From an uncultured Flaviramulus sp. (GTDB lineage: Bacteria; Bacteroidota; Bacteroidia; Flavobacteriales; Flavobacteriaceae), in contig CANLXL010000002.1 in assembly GCA_947495125.1 (NCBI GenBank), positions 584,598 to 648,597 of the forward strand: a stretch of 64,000 bases of DNA, given 5' to 3'. Under the pieces are notes generated by a model. It saw only the letters and a list, made by a program, of their open reading frames with translations. It searched no databases and was not told where the DNA came from. The number at the start of each line of letters is the position of its first letter. The first letter of the stretch is position 1. Below are positions 25,474-33,933 of this stretch, piece by piece. The position numbers and the translations under genes are program-made.

Positions 25474-25962
25474 TTATTCTAAAATTAATGTTTCAATATC
25501 TATGTTATCTAAAACATAGTTTTCAATGTTTTCCTCAGAGAAATTATGGTTTACAAAATTCTCTTCTATTAAATCTTCATCTTCCAATAGTGATGCTATT
25601 TCATAAGAACTAATGGCTTCATCAATAATATAATTCTCTACAGTTTGGTCCTCCAGATCCCAGGAGTTTTTTTCGAAAATGGATAAATTTAGTAACACTA
25701 ATACCGCAGCAGCGATGCTCGAGGCATAAATAACGTTTCTTTTACTAAAAAGCGGAATGACCTTTACGGGGCTTTTTCCGGAAACCTTATTTATAACTTG
25801 ATCTTCAACAGACTCTAAATAGCCATCGGGTATATTAAAACCCGTAGGGCCTACCTCGCTAAGTTTAATATGACCCATGATTTGACCCTCTAAACTTTCA
25901 AAGTAATCTTCAGGGACTTCATACCCTGTTTTTTTAATGCTATGTAATTTATTTTGTTTCAC
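25474..25962 (-). CDS. one-TM protein, putative anti-sigma factor (system B)
   Basis: This 162-residue protein has a cytoplasmic N-terminal half with two imperfect repeats, GYEVPEDYFESLEGQIMG and GFNIPDGYLESVEDQVIN. These are characteristic of Bacteroidota anti-sigma-like proteins encoded next to ECF factors. A single membrane segment covers residues about 75-93, followed by a very acidic periplasmic tail (rich in Asp and Glu). The tail could receive the signal from the Spy-like partner. It lies 73 bases after the sigma gene, and a copy of the system B promoter motif is found in that gap. The anti-sigma role is inferred. Confidence 0.68.
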   Translation of the reverse strand: MKQNKLHSIKKTGYEVPEDYFESLEGQIMGHIKLSEVGPTGFNIPDGYLESVEDQVINKVSGKSPVKVIPLFSKRNVIYASSIAAAVLVLLNLSIFEKNSWDLEDQTVENYIIDEAISSYEIASLLEDEDLIEENFVNHNFSEENIENYVLDNIDIETLILE

Positions 25963-26008
25963 CTATATAGGTTTGTTGTTTGTTTATCTAAAAATGTTTT
26001 ATCATACC

Positions 26009-26036
26009 TTTAAGACACATATTAATTATAAAGGTT
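26009..26036 (-). promoter_or_regulatory. ECF-B promoter motif, copy 2 (between sigma and anti-sigma genes)
   Basis: On the minus strand AACCTTTA and ATGTGTCTTAAA are separated so that the distance from AAC to GTCT is 20 nt. It matches the motif at 26593-26620 at 20 of 28 positions. It directly follows the sigma stop codon, as copy 2 of the ECF-A motif does in its own system. Confidence 0.55.
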
Positions 26037-26602
26037 TAATCTTTAGTTAAATAGGATTCGATTTTTTTTACCGCGATATGATAGGATGCCTTTAACGCGC
26101 CCTCACTAGTCTCTAAAATATCTGACATATCTTTATATTTTATGTCTTCAAAATACTTCATATTGAATATAAGTTGCTGCTTTGGTGGCAACGTATTAAT
26201 AGCCTCCTGTAATTTTATTTGAATTTCACCACCTTCAAAATATACGTCGGAAGTTAAATTATTGATGGCCAATTGTTGTACTTCTTCGCTCGTGACTTGC
26301 AGTCGCTTTGCATTTTTATTAATGAATGTTATAGATTCGTTTGTGGCGATACGATACATCCAAGAATACAACTTACTATCTCCTTTAAAGTTATTAATAT
26401 TTTTGTAAATCTTAATGAACGTGTTTTGGAGCACGTCATCAGCGTCTTCATGGGATTTCACAATATTTCGAATATGCCAATACAAACGCTCTTTATAAAG
26501 CGTTATTAGGGCTCTAAAAGCTGACTCTCTATGGGTTTCAGATTTTAGTTGTTCTAATAATTGTACTTCGTCAGTCACAAAAATACTTTGGTGTTTAGAC
26601 AC
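26036..26602 (-). CDS. ECF-type RNA polymerase sigma factor (system B)
   Basis: This is a 188-residue group IV sigma factor counted from GTG at 26602. Region 2 contains HEDADDVLQNTFIKIYKNI and SWMYRIATNESITFI. Region 4 contains LPPKQQLIFNMKYFEDIKYKDM and SEGALKASYHIAVKKIE. The start may lie further in: the -10-like GTCTAAAC of its own promoter motif overlaps the first codons, so GTG at 26578 (MTDEVQLLEQ) is a good alternative. The gene is followed by the one-TM and Spy-like genes. It is only moderately similar to the system A factor, so the two systems do not look like a recent duplication. Confidence 0.9.
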   Translation of the reverse strand: MSKHQSIFVTDEVQLLEQLKSETHRESAFRALITLYKERLYWHIRNIVKSHEDADDVLQNTFIKIYKNINNFKGDSKLYSWMYRIATNESITFINKNAKRLQVTSEEVQQLAINNLTSDVYFEGGEIQIKLQEAINTLPPKQQLIFNMKYFEDIKYKDMSDILETSEGALKASYHIAVKKIESYLTKD

Positions 26603-26620
26603 ATAAATATACTAAAAGTT
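26593..26620 (-). promoter_or_regulatory. ECF-B promoter motif, copy 1 (before the sigma gene)
   Basis: On the minus strand AACTTTTA and ATGTGTCTAAAC lie with the same 20-nt offset from AAC to GTCT as in copy 2 at 26009. It differs from the ECF-A motif in both blocks, which suggests each sigma factor has its own promoter. Confidence 0.55.
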
Positions 26621-26681
26621 TAAATGAATATATTGAATATTTATTTGAAACCTAATAAGCTCATAAACAACACTCTAAAAA

Positions 26682-26712
26682 CACTTAATCGATTAAGTGC
26701 GTATTAAATACG
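26682..26712. promoter_or_regulatory. two abutting palindromes upstream of the system B sigma gene
   Basis: CACTTAATCGATTAAGTG (26682-26699) is an 18-bp perfect palindrome. It is directly followed by CGTATTAAATACG (26700-26712), a 13-base palindrome with a central A. They lie about 80 bases upstream of the sigma gene, in a 268-bp region with no gene, and look like operator sites. Nothing else but the ABC-transporter terminator was recognised in that region. Confidence 0.5.
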
Positions 26713-26814
26713 ATAAAATGCATATTTTTCTTGTGAGAAAGCTTTATTTGTTTTATGTTTGTATCAGAAACCTACTTATGTTGCTGGTCGTCCCCAAGTC
26801 TAGCAATGGACAAA

Positions 26815-26850
26815 AAAAAAGGATAGAAGCCCAAATCTCTATCCTTTTTT
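26815..26850 (-). terminator. intrinsic terminator of the ABC transporter gene
   Basis: A 13-bp perfect stem, AAAAAAGGATAGA with TCTATCCTTTTTT, has a 10-nt loop. It lies 20 bases after the stop codon and is T-rich on either strand. Confidence 0.88.
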
Positions 26851-26870
26851 AGTTTTATAGGTTTTCTTAT

Positions 26871-28736
26871 TTATTCTAAACTTTGCATATCTACTAATTT
26901 TTTGTAGACACCATTTTTTAGAATTAATGCTTCGTGTTTACCTTGTTCAACAATTTCGCCTTTCTTTAAAACAACAATCTCATCGGCATTTTGAATGGTA
27001 GACAGTCTATGCGCAATGACTATAGAGGTTCTGTTTTTCATCATGTTTTCAAGAGCTTCCTGAACAATTCTTTCACTTTCGGTGTCTAGGGCCGAAGTGG
27101 CTTCATCTAAAATCATAATAGGCGGGCTTTTAAGAACGGCACGAGCAATACTTAAACGTTGTTTTTGCCCCCCGGAGATTTTGGTTCCAGAATCACCAAT
27201 ATTAAAATGAATACCTCCTTTTAGATCTTTTACAAACTCCCAGGCGTTGGCAACTTTTAAGGCTTTAATAATATCTTCATCAGTTGCATTAGAATTATCA
27301 TTACCTAATTTTAAATTGTTTTGAATACTATCGTTAAACAAAATAGCATCTTGAGTAACAATGCCTAATTTATTTCGAAGGGACTCTGTGGTCAAATCAC
27401 GAATATCAATACCATCTATTAATATGGCTCCATCGTTGACATCGTAAAAACGAGTGATTAGATTCGCAATAGTAGATTTTCCGCTCCCGGATTGGCCAAC
27501 AAATGCTACCATTTTTCCTTTCGGAATAATTAGCGAAAAATCCTTTAGTACATAGTCTTCTTCATATTTAAATGAAACATTTTTGAATTCTATTTCAGAA
27601 TCAAATCCCTCTTTAACAATAGCATTTTCTTTATCTTTTAAAGGATTTGGAGTGTCAATAATTTCCTGAATTCTTTCGGCAGCTGCTCCTCCCTTTTTGA
27701 TATTGTAAAGCCCTCTGGAAATAGCTTTTGCCGGTGTTAGTATATTATACGATAATCCCATATATACAAGAAAGGTACTGCCGTCTAATAATGAGTTTGT
27801 GTCACCACTAAGTACTAAACTTCCGCCATACCACAAAATAATTGCTATCATACAAATACCTAAAAATTCACTTGTAGGAGATGCTAAATTTTGACGGTTC
27901 AATAGTTTGTTCGAAAAATGATAGAACCGAGATGTTGATTCTTGAAATTTTTCGTTGAATTTATCTTCAGCATTAAAACCTTTTATAATACGCAATCCAG
28001 TTAAGGTTTCTTCTAAAGTAGATAAAAAAGTACCTTGTTCTTTTTGTACACGATCCGATTTTCGTTTTAAGCTTTTACCAATCATAGAAATGATCCAGCC
28101 CATTATGGGAATAAAAACAAATACGAATAAGGTTAGTTGCGGACTAATTATCAGCATTGCTGTTATCGTAAAAATAATCATTAAAGGCTCCCTGACGATA
28201 AGTTCTAGAACCGATAAAAATGAATACTGTAAATCCAGTACATCACTTGTAACTCTTGCCAGAATATCACCTTTACGTTGTTCGGAAAAGTAGGAAAGCG
28301 GAAGTTCGATTGTTTTTTTATAAACCCGATTTCTAAGATCTCTAATCACGCCGTTTCTAAGAAATACCAAAAAATAATTGGCTAAATACCCGGATAGGTT
28401 TTTTAATAAAAACATGATAATAATTAAGCCGATAACAAAGGTGAGTGCTTTAGAGCTATCGCCGCCCGTGAATTGGTACATTATAAATTCTAAATACCCC
28501 TCGGCATAGTCGCCTATTTTTGTTAAATCTTCATAGATTGGTTTTACGGGAGGAGCAATATCTATTAGGTTCCCCGCGGAATCCACATTCTTCTTAAAGA
28601 TAACATCTAGCATTGGCTTCAGTGCAACAAAAGACAAGGTCCCAAATAAAGCGAAAAAGATGTTTGAAATGATGTGTCCGATAGCATACCGTTTATACGG
28701 TTTCGCATACCGCAGAATATTTAAAAAATGATTCAT
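26871..28736 (-). CDS. ABC exporter half-transporter (MsbA/LmrA-like)
   Basis: This 621-residue protein fuses a six-TM export domain (residues 1 to about 340) to an ATP-binding domain. Walker A is in GQSGSGKSTIANL, the signature is in SGGQKQRLSIARAVL, and Walker B with the D-loop is in PIMILDEATSALD; the switch His is in VIAHRLST. It should work as a homodimer. MsbA-like proteins flip lipid A core or other lipids, and many others export drugs or peptides, so the substrate is open. Its ATG overlaps the stop of the phosphosugar mutase gene (TAATG), so the two are translationally coupled. That may hint at a glycolipid substrate, but only weakly. Confidence 0.92.
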   Translation of the reverse strand: MNHFLNILRYAKPYKRYAIGHIISNIFFALFGTLSFVALKPMLDVIFKKNVDSAGNLIDIAPPVKPIYEDLTKIGDYAEGYLEFIMYQFTGGDSSKALTFVIGLIIIMFLLKNLSGYLANYFLVFLRNGVIRDLRNRVYKKTIELPLSYFSEQRKGDILARVTSDVLDLQYSFLSVLELIVREPLMIIFTITAMLIISPQLTLFVFVFIPIMGWIISMIGKSLKRKSDRVQKEQGTFLSTLEETLTGLRIIKGFNAEDKFNEKFQESTSRFYHFSNKLLNRQNLASPTSEFLGICMIAIILWYGGSLVLSGDTNSLLDGSTFLVYMGLSYNILTPAKAISRGLYNIKKGGAAAERIQEIIDTPNPLKDKENAIVKEGFDSEIEFKNVSFKYEEDYVLKDFSLIIPKGKMVAFVGQSGSGKSTIANLITRFYDVNDGAILIDGIDIRDLTTESLRNKLGIVTQDAILFNDSIQNNLKLGNDNSNATDEDIIKALKVANAWEFVKDLKGGIHFNIGDSGTKISGGQKQRLSIARAVLKSPPIMILDEATSALDTESERIVQEALENMMKNRTSIVIAHRLSTIQNADEIVVLKKGEIVEQGKHEALILKNGVYKKLVDMQSLE

Positions 28737-30466
28737 TAAATAAGTTTCATATCCTTTAAAATAGTTTCTGCTTTGGCATCAAGTTGCTCTTCGGTTTCTT
28801 TAAAACCTTCCACCGATCGCAGTTTGGTGTTTACACTAACATAGAATTTTATTTTGGGCTCGGTACCACTTGGCCTCAAGGCAATTTGGCTACCATCTTC
28901 CGTATAATAGATAAGGACATTCGATTTAGGAATATCGATTGCAGTTTCTTCACCGGTAATCATGTTTTTTGAAATGGATAAGTCGTAATCTTCGAACTTA
29001 ACAACTTTTGATCCATTTACAATCTTCAATGGGTTCTCTCTAGCATCAATCATCATTTGAGTAATTTCCTCTGCACCTTCAATACCCTTTTTTGTTAAAG
29101 AAATCAATCGTTCTTTGTAAAATCCATGTTCTAAATACAATTGAATGAGATCATTATAAAAAGAGCTGCCATTTGCTTTTGCCTGAGCCGCAATTTCACA
29201 GGCCAATAGGGTGGAGGTTACCGCATCTTTATCACGTACAAAATCACCAACCATATAACCGAAACTTTCTTCACCACCACCAATAAAATTAAGCTCCGGG
29301 AAATCGTGAATTAATTTGGCAATCCATTTAAATCCGGTAAGTACAATTTTACTTTCAACTTTATAGGCGTCTGCCAATTTGTTCAACATGGGCGTCGATA
29401 CAATCGTCGATGCAATAAATTCTTTTCCTTGTATCTTATTTTGAATTTTCCATTGTTTCAGTAAGAAATCGGTCATCATCACCATCGTTTGATTTCCGTT
29501 AAGCAGTTGCATTTGGTTTTCAGCATTTCTAACGGCAATACCTAAACGGTCACTATCGGGATCGGTACCAATAACAATATCTGCCTGTACTTCTTCAGCC
29601 AGATCTAAGGCCATTTTTAAGGCTGCCGGTTCTTCCGGGTTTGGCGATGCTACCGTTGGAAAATCACCATTTGGAGCTTCTTGTTCTTTCACGATATAGA
29701 CATTTTTATATCCTGCTCGTTTTAATGTTTCCGGAACCGCTGTAATTGAAGTACCATGAAGCGATGTGAAAACGATAGTTAAATTATCTTTCGCCGCCTC
29801 AGGCGTATTAAAACTTCCATTATGTACCGAGGCATCGATAAATACATCGTCGACATCCTCACCTATAGCATGAATGAGGTTTTCATTTGGTTCAAATTTA
29901 ATGTCGGCATAATCTAAATCGTTAATGATTTGAATAACGGTGCTATCATGAGGAGGAACCAACTGTCCACCATCTTGCCAATACACTTTATAACCGTTGT
30001 ATTCCGGCGGATTATGAGAGGCTGTTAAAACAATCCCACAATGACAGTTTAAATGTTTCAGCGCAAAAGATAATTCAGGAGTCGTACGCAAATCTTCAAA
30101 CAAATAAACTTCAATATGATTTGCAGAAAATACATTAGCTACAATTTTGGCCAAAGATTTACTATTGTGTCTACAATCATAAGCAATCGCAACTTTAGGT
30201 GTTTCACCTGGAAACGATTGATGTAAATAGTCACTTAAGCCCTGTGTGTTTTTACCCAGAGTGTACTTATTTATCCTGTTGGTGCCAACGCCCATAATGC
30301 CACGCATCCCCCCGGTACCAAACTCTAAGTCTTTATAAAAACTCTCTTGGATGTCTTTCGGGTTGTTTGCAATACTATCCTTAATAATAGTTTGTGTTTC
30401 TTCATCAAAAGTAGGTGTTAACCAGGTATTGATTCTTTCTAAAATTTTAGGTTCAATGTAAATCAT
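28736..30466 (-). CDS. phosphoglucomutase / phosphomannomutase family protein
   Basis: This 576-residue alpha-D-phosphohexomutase has [11 protein letters not shown] near the N-terminus, the phosphoserine loop [17 protein letters not shown], the metal loop [11 protein letters not shown], the sugar-binding loop [10 protein letters not shown] and the phosphate-binding loop [13 protein letters not shown]. All active-site loops are intact. It interconverts hexose-1-phosphate and hexose-6-phosphate (glucose most likely, as in PgcA), feeding UDP-sugar and glycan synthesis. The downstream ABC exporter overlaps its stop codon by one base. Length fits the PgcA subgroup. Confidence 0.92.
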   Translation of the reverse strand: MIYIEPKILERINTWLTPTFDEETQTIIKDSIANNPKDIQESFYKDLEFGTGGMRGIMGVGTNRINKYTLGKNTQGLSDYLHQSFPGETPKVAIAYDCRHNSKSLAKIVANVFSANHIEVYLFEDLRTTPELSFALKHLNCHCGIVLTASHNPPEYNGYKVYWQDGGQLVPPHDSTVIQIINDLDYADIKFEPNENLIHAIGEDVDDVFIDASVHNGSFNTPEAAKDNLTIVFTSLHGTSITAVPETLKRAGYKNVYIVKEQEAPNGDFPTVASPNPEEPAALKMALDLAEEVQADIVIGTDPDSDRLGIAVRNAENQMQLLNGNQTMVMMTDFLLKQWKIQNKIQGKEFIASTIVSTPMLNKLADAYKVESKIVLTGFKWIAKLIHDFPELNFIGGGEESFGYMVGDFVRDKDAVTSTLLACEIAAQAKANGSSFYNDLIQLYLEHGFYKERLISLTKKGIEGAEEITQMMIDARENPLKIVNGSKVVKFEDYDLSISKNMITGEETAIDIPKSNVLIYYTEDGSQIALRPSGTEPKIKFYVSVNTKLRSVEGFKETEEQLDAKAETILKDMKLI

Positions 30467-30573
30467 AAATCATTTAATATATGACAAAAATAAGCATTTC
30501 AATAAATTGTAAAGACGTTTTTTAAGCAGTAAATATGATATTTGTCGCTAAAACGTTTTAGTCACGAACAGGA

Positions 30574-31524
30574 TTAAGTAAAATTCAATGCTTCTCTAAC
30601 AGCATAACGATTTTTATCCTGTTTGCTACGCAGTACGATCTCACCTAAAAATCCGGCAATAAAAAATTGTGTACCAATAATCATGGTGGACAATGCGATG
30701 TAAAATTGAGGACGTTGTGTTATGAGTCGCCCTGTAGGGTTCAAAAATAGTTTGTCGATGCCTAAATAGAGCGCAAATCCAAATCCTAAGGCAAACATAA
30801 TAACGCCCAAAGCTCCAAATAAATGCATCGGGCGCTTGCCAAAGCGAGATAAAAACCAAATGGTAATGAGATCTAAAAAACCATGTATAAAGCGATTGAT
30901 ACCAAATTTTGTTTCACCATATTTTCTAGCTTGATGCTGAACAACTTTTTCACCGATTTTAGTAAAACCTGCATTTTTGGATAATACCGGAATATAACGA
31001 TGCATTTCGCCATTAACATCGATGTTCTTTACAACCTCGAGCTTATATGCCTTAAGACCACAGTTGAAATCGTGCAGTTTAACACCCGATGTTCTTCTGG
31101 CGGCCCAGTTAAATAGTTTTGAAGGTAGATTTTTAGACAGTATGGCATCGTAGCGCTTTTTTTTCCAACCGGAAACCAAATCCAAACCATCCTTAACGAT
31201 CATGTTATAGAGCTCCGGAATTTCGTCCGGGTTATCTTGTAAGTCGGCATCCATGGTTATAATCACATCTCCAGTAGCTTTTTCAAATCCTGCATGTAAC
31301 GCCTGAGACTTCCCAAAGTTTTTAAAAAAACGAATGCCTTTTACCTGATGGTTTTCTGAAGACAATCGCGAAATAACTTGCCATGAATCATCAGTGCTAC
31401 CATCATCAATAAAAATAATTTCATATGAAAAATGATTGGATTGCATAACGCGTGCAATCCAATCATGTAATTCTGTTAAGGAGTCTTGTTCGTTAAGTAG
31501 TGGTATAACTACAGATATGTTCAT
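30574..31524 (-). CDS. family 2 glycosyltransferase (DPM1/ArnC-like) with two C-terminal TM segments
   Basis: This is a 316-residue GT-A enzyme. MNISVVIPLLNEQDSL opens the nucleotide-binding fold, with IDDGSTDDS at about 40-50 and the metal-binding DADLQDNPDEIP at about 93-104. Two membrane segments at about 235-255 and 270-300 anchor it to the inner membrane. Enzymes of this type move a sugar from a nucleotide sugar to polyprenyl phosphate (as ArnC, GtrB or DPM1 do). The gene is preceded by a DUF4199 membrane protein gene on the same strand. Acceptor and sugar are not known. Confidence 0.9.
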   Translation of the reverse strand: MNISVVIPLLNEQDSLTELHDWIARVMQSNHFSYEIIFIDDGSTDDSWQVISRLSSENHQVKGIRFFKNFGKSQALHAGFEKATGDVIITMDADLQDNPDEIPELYNMIVKDGLDLVSGWKKKRYDAILSKNLPSKLFNWAARRTSGVKLHDFNCGLKAYKLEVVKNIDVNGEMHRYIPVLSKNAGFTKIGEKVVQHQARKYGETKFGINRFIHGFLDLITIWFLSRFGKRPMHLFGALGVIMFALGFGFALYLGIDKLFLNPTGRLITQRPQFYIALSTMIIGTQFFIAGFLGEIVLRSKQDKNRYAVREALNFT

Positions 31525-31562
31525 TGGTGAATTTCAAAATTTATTATTCAAAAATAATGAAA

Positions 31563-32096
31563 TTATTCCGTGTCTGGGTCAGTTTTTTTTACGACTAAGG
31601 CTACTATAAGACCAACGATACTAAATCCGATTAATTGAAAAGCCAAGGATTGTAATATACTTCCTATTGAAAACATGTTCTCTTGAGCTTCTAATTTATC
31701 AACTGTTTCCGCTATAGCGTCCTCCGGAGCTCCAAAGTTACGCATCATCTCAACCTGAGAATCCATAATTTTCTGTTTTAATGTAATCGCTGCATCCGGA
31801 TCTACAACATTAAAAATGATGGCGCTAACGATAGTACTAATAATTAACCCAATAGCTATGGCAATAAAATAGGACGAGAATGCTTCCTTAAAACTAATAA
31901 AGCCATTTTGAATACTTTTTGATTTCATTGAGGACACAATGCCAAAAACAATGATGGCAATTAAAAGTCCGATTCCCCACCACCATTTAGTAAATAAATC
32001 GAGGCTAACAGCATAGGCTATGACTGTCGTTAGAGAAAGAAATGCACCCAAATAAAGACCATGGTTTATTGCAGATGTTTTAGTTTGATTTTCCAT
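31563..32096 (-). CDS. DUF4199-type membrane protein
   Basis: This 177-residue protein has four predicted membrane segments (about 13-28, 35-53, 70-92 and 142-166). It has the composition of the DUF4199 family, which is largely restricted to Bacteroidota. No function is known. It lies 38 bases upstream of the GT2 gene in the same direction, a pairing that recurs in Flavobacteriaceae and suggests they work on the same membrane process, but this is inference. Confidence 0.75.
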   Translation of the reverse strand: MENQTKTSAINHGLYLGAFLSLTTVIAYAVSLDLFTKWWWGIGLLIAIIVFGIVSSMKSKSIQNGFISFKEAFSSYFIAIAIGLIISTIVSAIIFNVVDPDAAITLKQKIMDSQVEMMRNFGAPEDAIAETVDKLEAQENMFSIGSILQSLAFQLIGFSIVGLIVALVVKKTDPDTE

Positions 32097-32187
32097 ATTA
32101 TGATATTTAATGTGTTAGTTGCTTGGTTAGTATTCAAATATAATAAAACGTTACACAAAGGTTTAAAATAAAATTTATTAAAAAGTA

Positions 32188-32217
32188 TTGCTCATTTATA
32201 AAAAATACTTAAATTTG
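32188..32217 (+). promoter_or_regulatory. promoter of rpmE
   Basis: TTG at 32188-32190, 19 bases, then TAAATTTG at 32210-32217. This is the Bacteroidota -33/-7 pattern, 37 bases before the ATG. Confidence 0.7.
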
Positions 32218-32254
32218 CAGCTCCAAAATTGTAAAGAATAAAAAGCGTTTAGCG

Positions 32255-32506
32255 ATGAGAAAAGGTATACATCCAGAAAATTATAGATTAGTAGCATTTA
32301 AAGACATGTCTAACGATGATGTTTTTTTAACGAAATCTACTGCAGATACTAACGAAACTTTAGAAGTTGATGGTGTTGAGTATCCGCTTGTAAAAATGGA
32401 AATTTCAAGAACGTCACATCCATATTATACCGGTAAATCTAAATTGGTAGATACTGCCGGACGTATTGATAAGTTTAAAACAAAATACGCTAAGTTTAAG
32501 AAATAA
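32255..32506 (+). CDS. rpmE: 50S ribosomal protein L31 type B
   Basis: This 83-residue protein begins [17 protein letters not shown] and ends with [13 protein letters not shown]. It has no CxxC zinc pairs, so it is the zinc-free type B (rpmE2) paralogue. These often substitute for the zinc form under zinc limitation, though in many Bacteroidota it is the only copy. It binds the 50S central protuberance. It is monocistronic between its own promoter and a terminator 22 bases after the stop. Confidence 0.95.
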   Translation: MRKGIHPENYRLVAFKDMSNDDVFLTKSTADTNETLEVDGVEYPLVKMEISRTSHPYYTGKSKLVDTAGRIDKFKTKYAKFKK

Positions 32507-32528
32507 TTTAGCAATAATACTATATTTT

Positions 32529-32560
32529 AAGCCTTTCATTTTTATGAAAGGCTTTTTTTT
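32529..32560 (+). terminator. intrinsic terminator of rpmE
   Basis: An 11-bp stem, AAGCCTTTCAT with ATGAAAGGCTT, has a 4-nt loop and is followed by a run of Ts. Confidence 0.9.
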
Positions 32561-32675
32561 TAGTAAATTTTTGAATGTTCTCGAACACAATTTTGAGTAC
32601 CGATTTTTATGACTAATTGTTTGTATAAATCCTCAATTGAATGTCTATATTTACAGCGTTGAAACCAATATTTAT

Positions 32676-33851
32676 ATGAATTATATTCTTTTTGATGGCC
32701 CCTCTCGTAATGATTTATTACCATTTACTTATACACGACCTGTTGCAGATATTAGAATTGGAATATTGACCATTAGAGAAAAATGGGAAGCATTTTTAGG
32801 GTCTACCATAACCACAGTTACTGAAGATTATTTAGCCGATAAATACCCCATGGTTGAAATGGCTGAAAACATAATGATTAATGCCTCATATCTTCCTAAT
32901 GACACCCTAGTAAGTCTTATTAAAGACCTCAAAGAGAATCAAGCCATTTTTAAAGGAGATGATCTTATTGCTTTTTATACAAAGGAAGCTCAGGATGATA
33001 TAGATTTTAATACTTATGAAGCTATAGCACATAATACAGAGAGTATTAAAATTGAAAATACATGGGATATATTTTCTAAGAATGGTGCGGCTATTGACGA
33101 AGATTTTAAACTGATTACAAAGAACAGGAAGTCACAACCCATTCCGTCAAGTAATAATATCATAGCTCCAGAAAATATTTTTATAGAAGAGGGTGCGTCT
33201 CTTGAGTTTACAACGCTTAATGCCAGTAGTGGTCCAATTTACATTGGTAAGAATTCTGAAATCATGGAAGGCGCATTGATTCGCGGACCATTGGCATTGT
33301 GTAATGATGCAGGCATAAAATTAGGCACTAAAATTTATGGGCCAACGACTATTGGTCCATATAGCAAAGTAGGAGGAGAGATTAAAAATTCTGTTATTTT
33401 TGAAAACTCTAATAAAGGACATGAAGGCTATTTAGGCAATTCGGTGGTTGGAGAGTGGTGTAATATAGGGGCCGATTCTAATAATTCCAATCTTAAAAAT
33501 AATTATGCCGAAGTACGTCTGTGGAACTATAATACGGAAGGGTTTGCCAGAACAGGGCTTCAATTTTGTGGATTGATGATGGGAGATCATAGTAAATGTG
33601 GTATAAACACAATGTTTAATACGGGGACGGTAGTTGGTGTAAGTGCTAATATTTTTGGTAGCGGCTTTCCCAGAAATTTTATACCAAGCTTTAGCTGGGG
33701 AGGTCACTCAGGATTTACAACCTATTTAACCAAAAAGGCTTTTGAAGTTGCTAATGTGGTGATGTCCAGACGAGGATTAGAATTAACCAAGCAAGAAGCA
33801 GACATATTGCAGCACGTATTTGATGAGACTAAAAAGTTTAGACGAGAGTAA
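32676..33851 (+). CDS. GlmU-family sugar nucleotidyltransferase-like protein
   Basis: This 391-residue protein uses the ATG at 32676 (MNYILFDGPSRNDLLPFTYTRP). A longer reading from an upstream alternative start gives a non-conserved leader and was rejected. The N-terminal half resembles a degenerate nucleotidyltransferase domain, without the usual GxGTRM pyrophosphorylase loop. Residues about 170-330 form a left-handed beta-helix of hexapeptide repeats (IYIGKNSEIMEGALIRGP, TIGPYSKVGGEIKNSVI). This family is common in Bacteroidota next to unrelated genes. It may acetylate or bind sugar nucleotides, but activity is untested. It is not the canonical GlmU. Confidence 0.82.
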   Translation: MNYILFDGPSRNDLLPFTYTRPVADIRIGILTIREKWEAFLGSTITTVTEDYLADKYPMVEMAENIMINASYLPNDTLVSLIKDLKENQAIFKGDDLIAFYTKEAQDDIDFNTYEAIAHNTESIKIENTWDIFSKNGAAIDEDFKLITKNRKSQPIPSSNNIIAPENIFIEEGASLEFTTLNASSGPIYIGKNSEIMEGALIRGPLALCNDAGIKLGTKIYGPTTIGPYSKVGGEIKNSVIFENSNKGHEGYLGNSVVGEWCNIGADSNNSNLKNNYAEVRLWNYNTEGFARTGLQFCGLMMGDHSKCGINTMFNTGTVVGVSANIFGSGFPRNFIPSFSWGGHSGFTTYLTKKAFEVANVVMSRRGLELTKQEADILQHVFDETKKFRRE

Positions 33852-33933
33852 TAACTTTACCTTATTGTGTTGTTGTTAGTTGTAATTCGTTTTTAATCAA
33901 ATTGTTATATTTGTTTGAATTAACATCTAAAGT

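Noticed and set aside
33906..33931. CATCTAAA at 33924 as a fifth ECF-A promoter
   Set aside because: No CGCAAG block lies 22 nt upstream; the gene has a TATATTTG -7 element instead.
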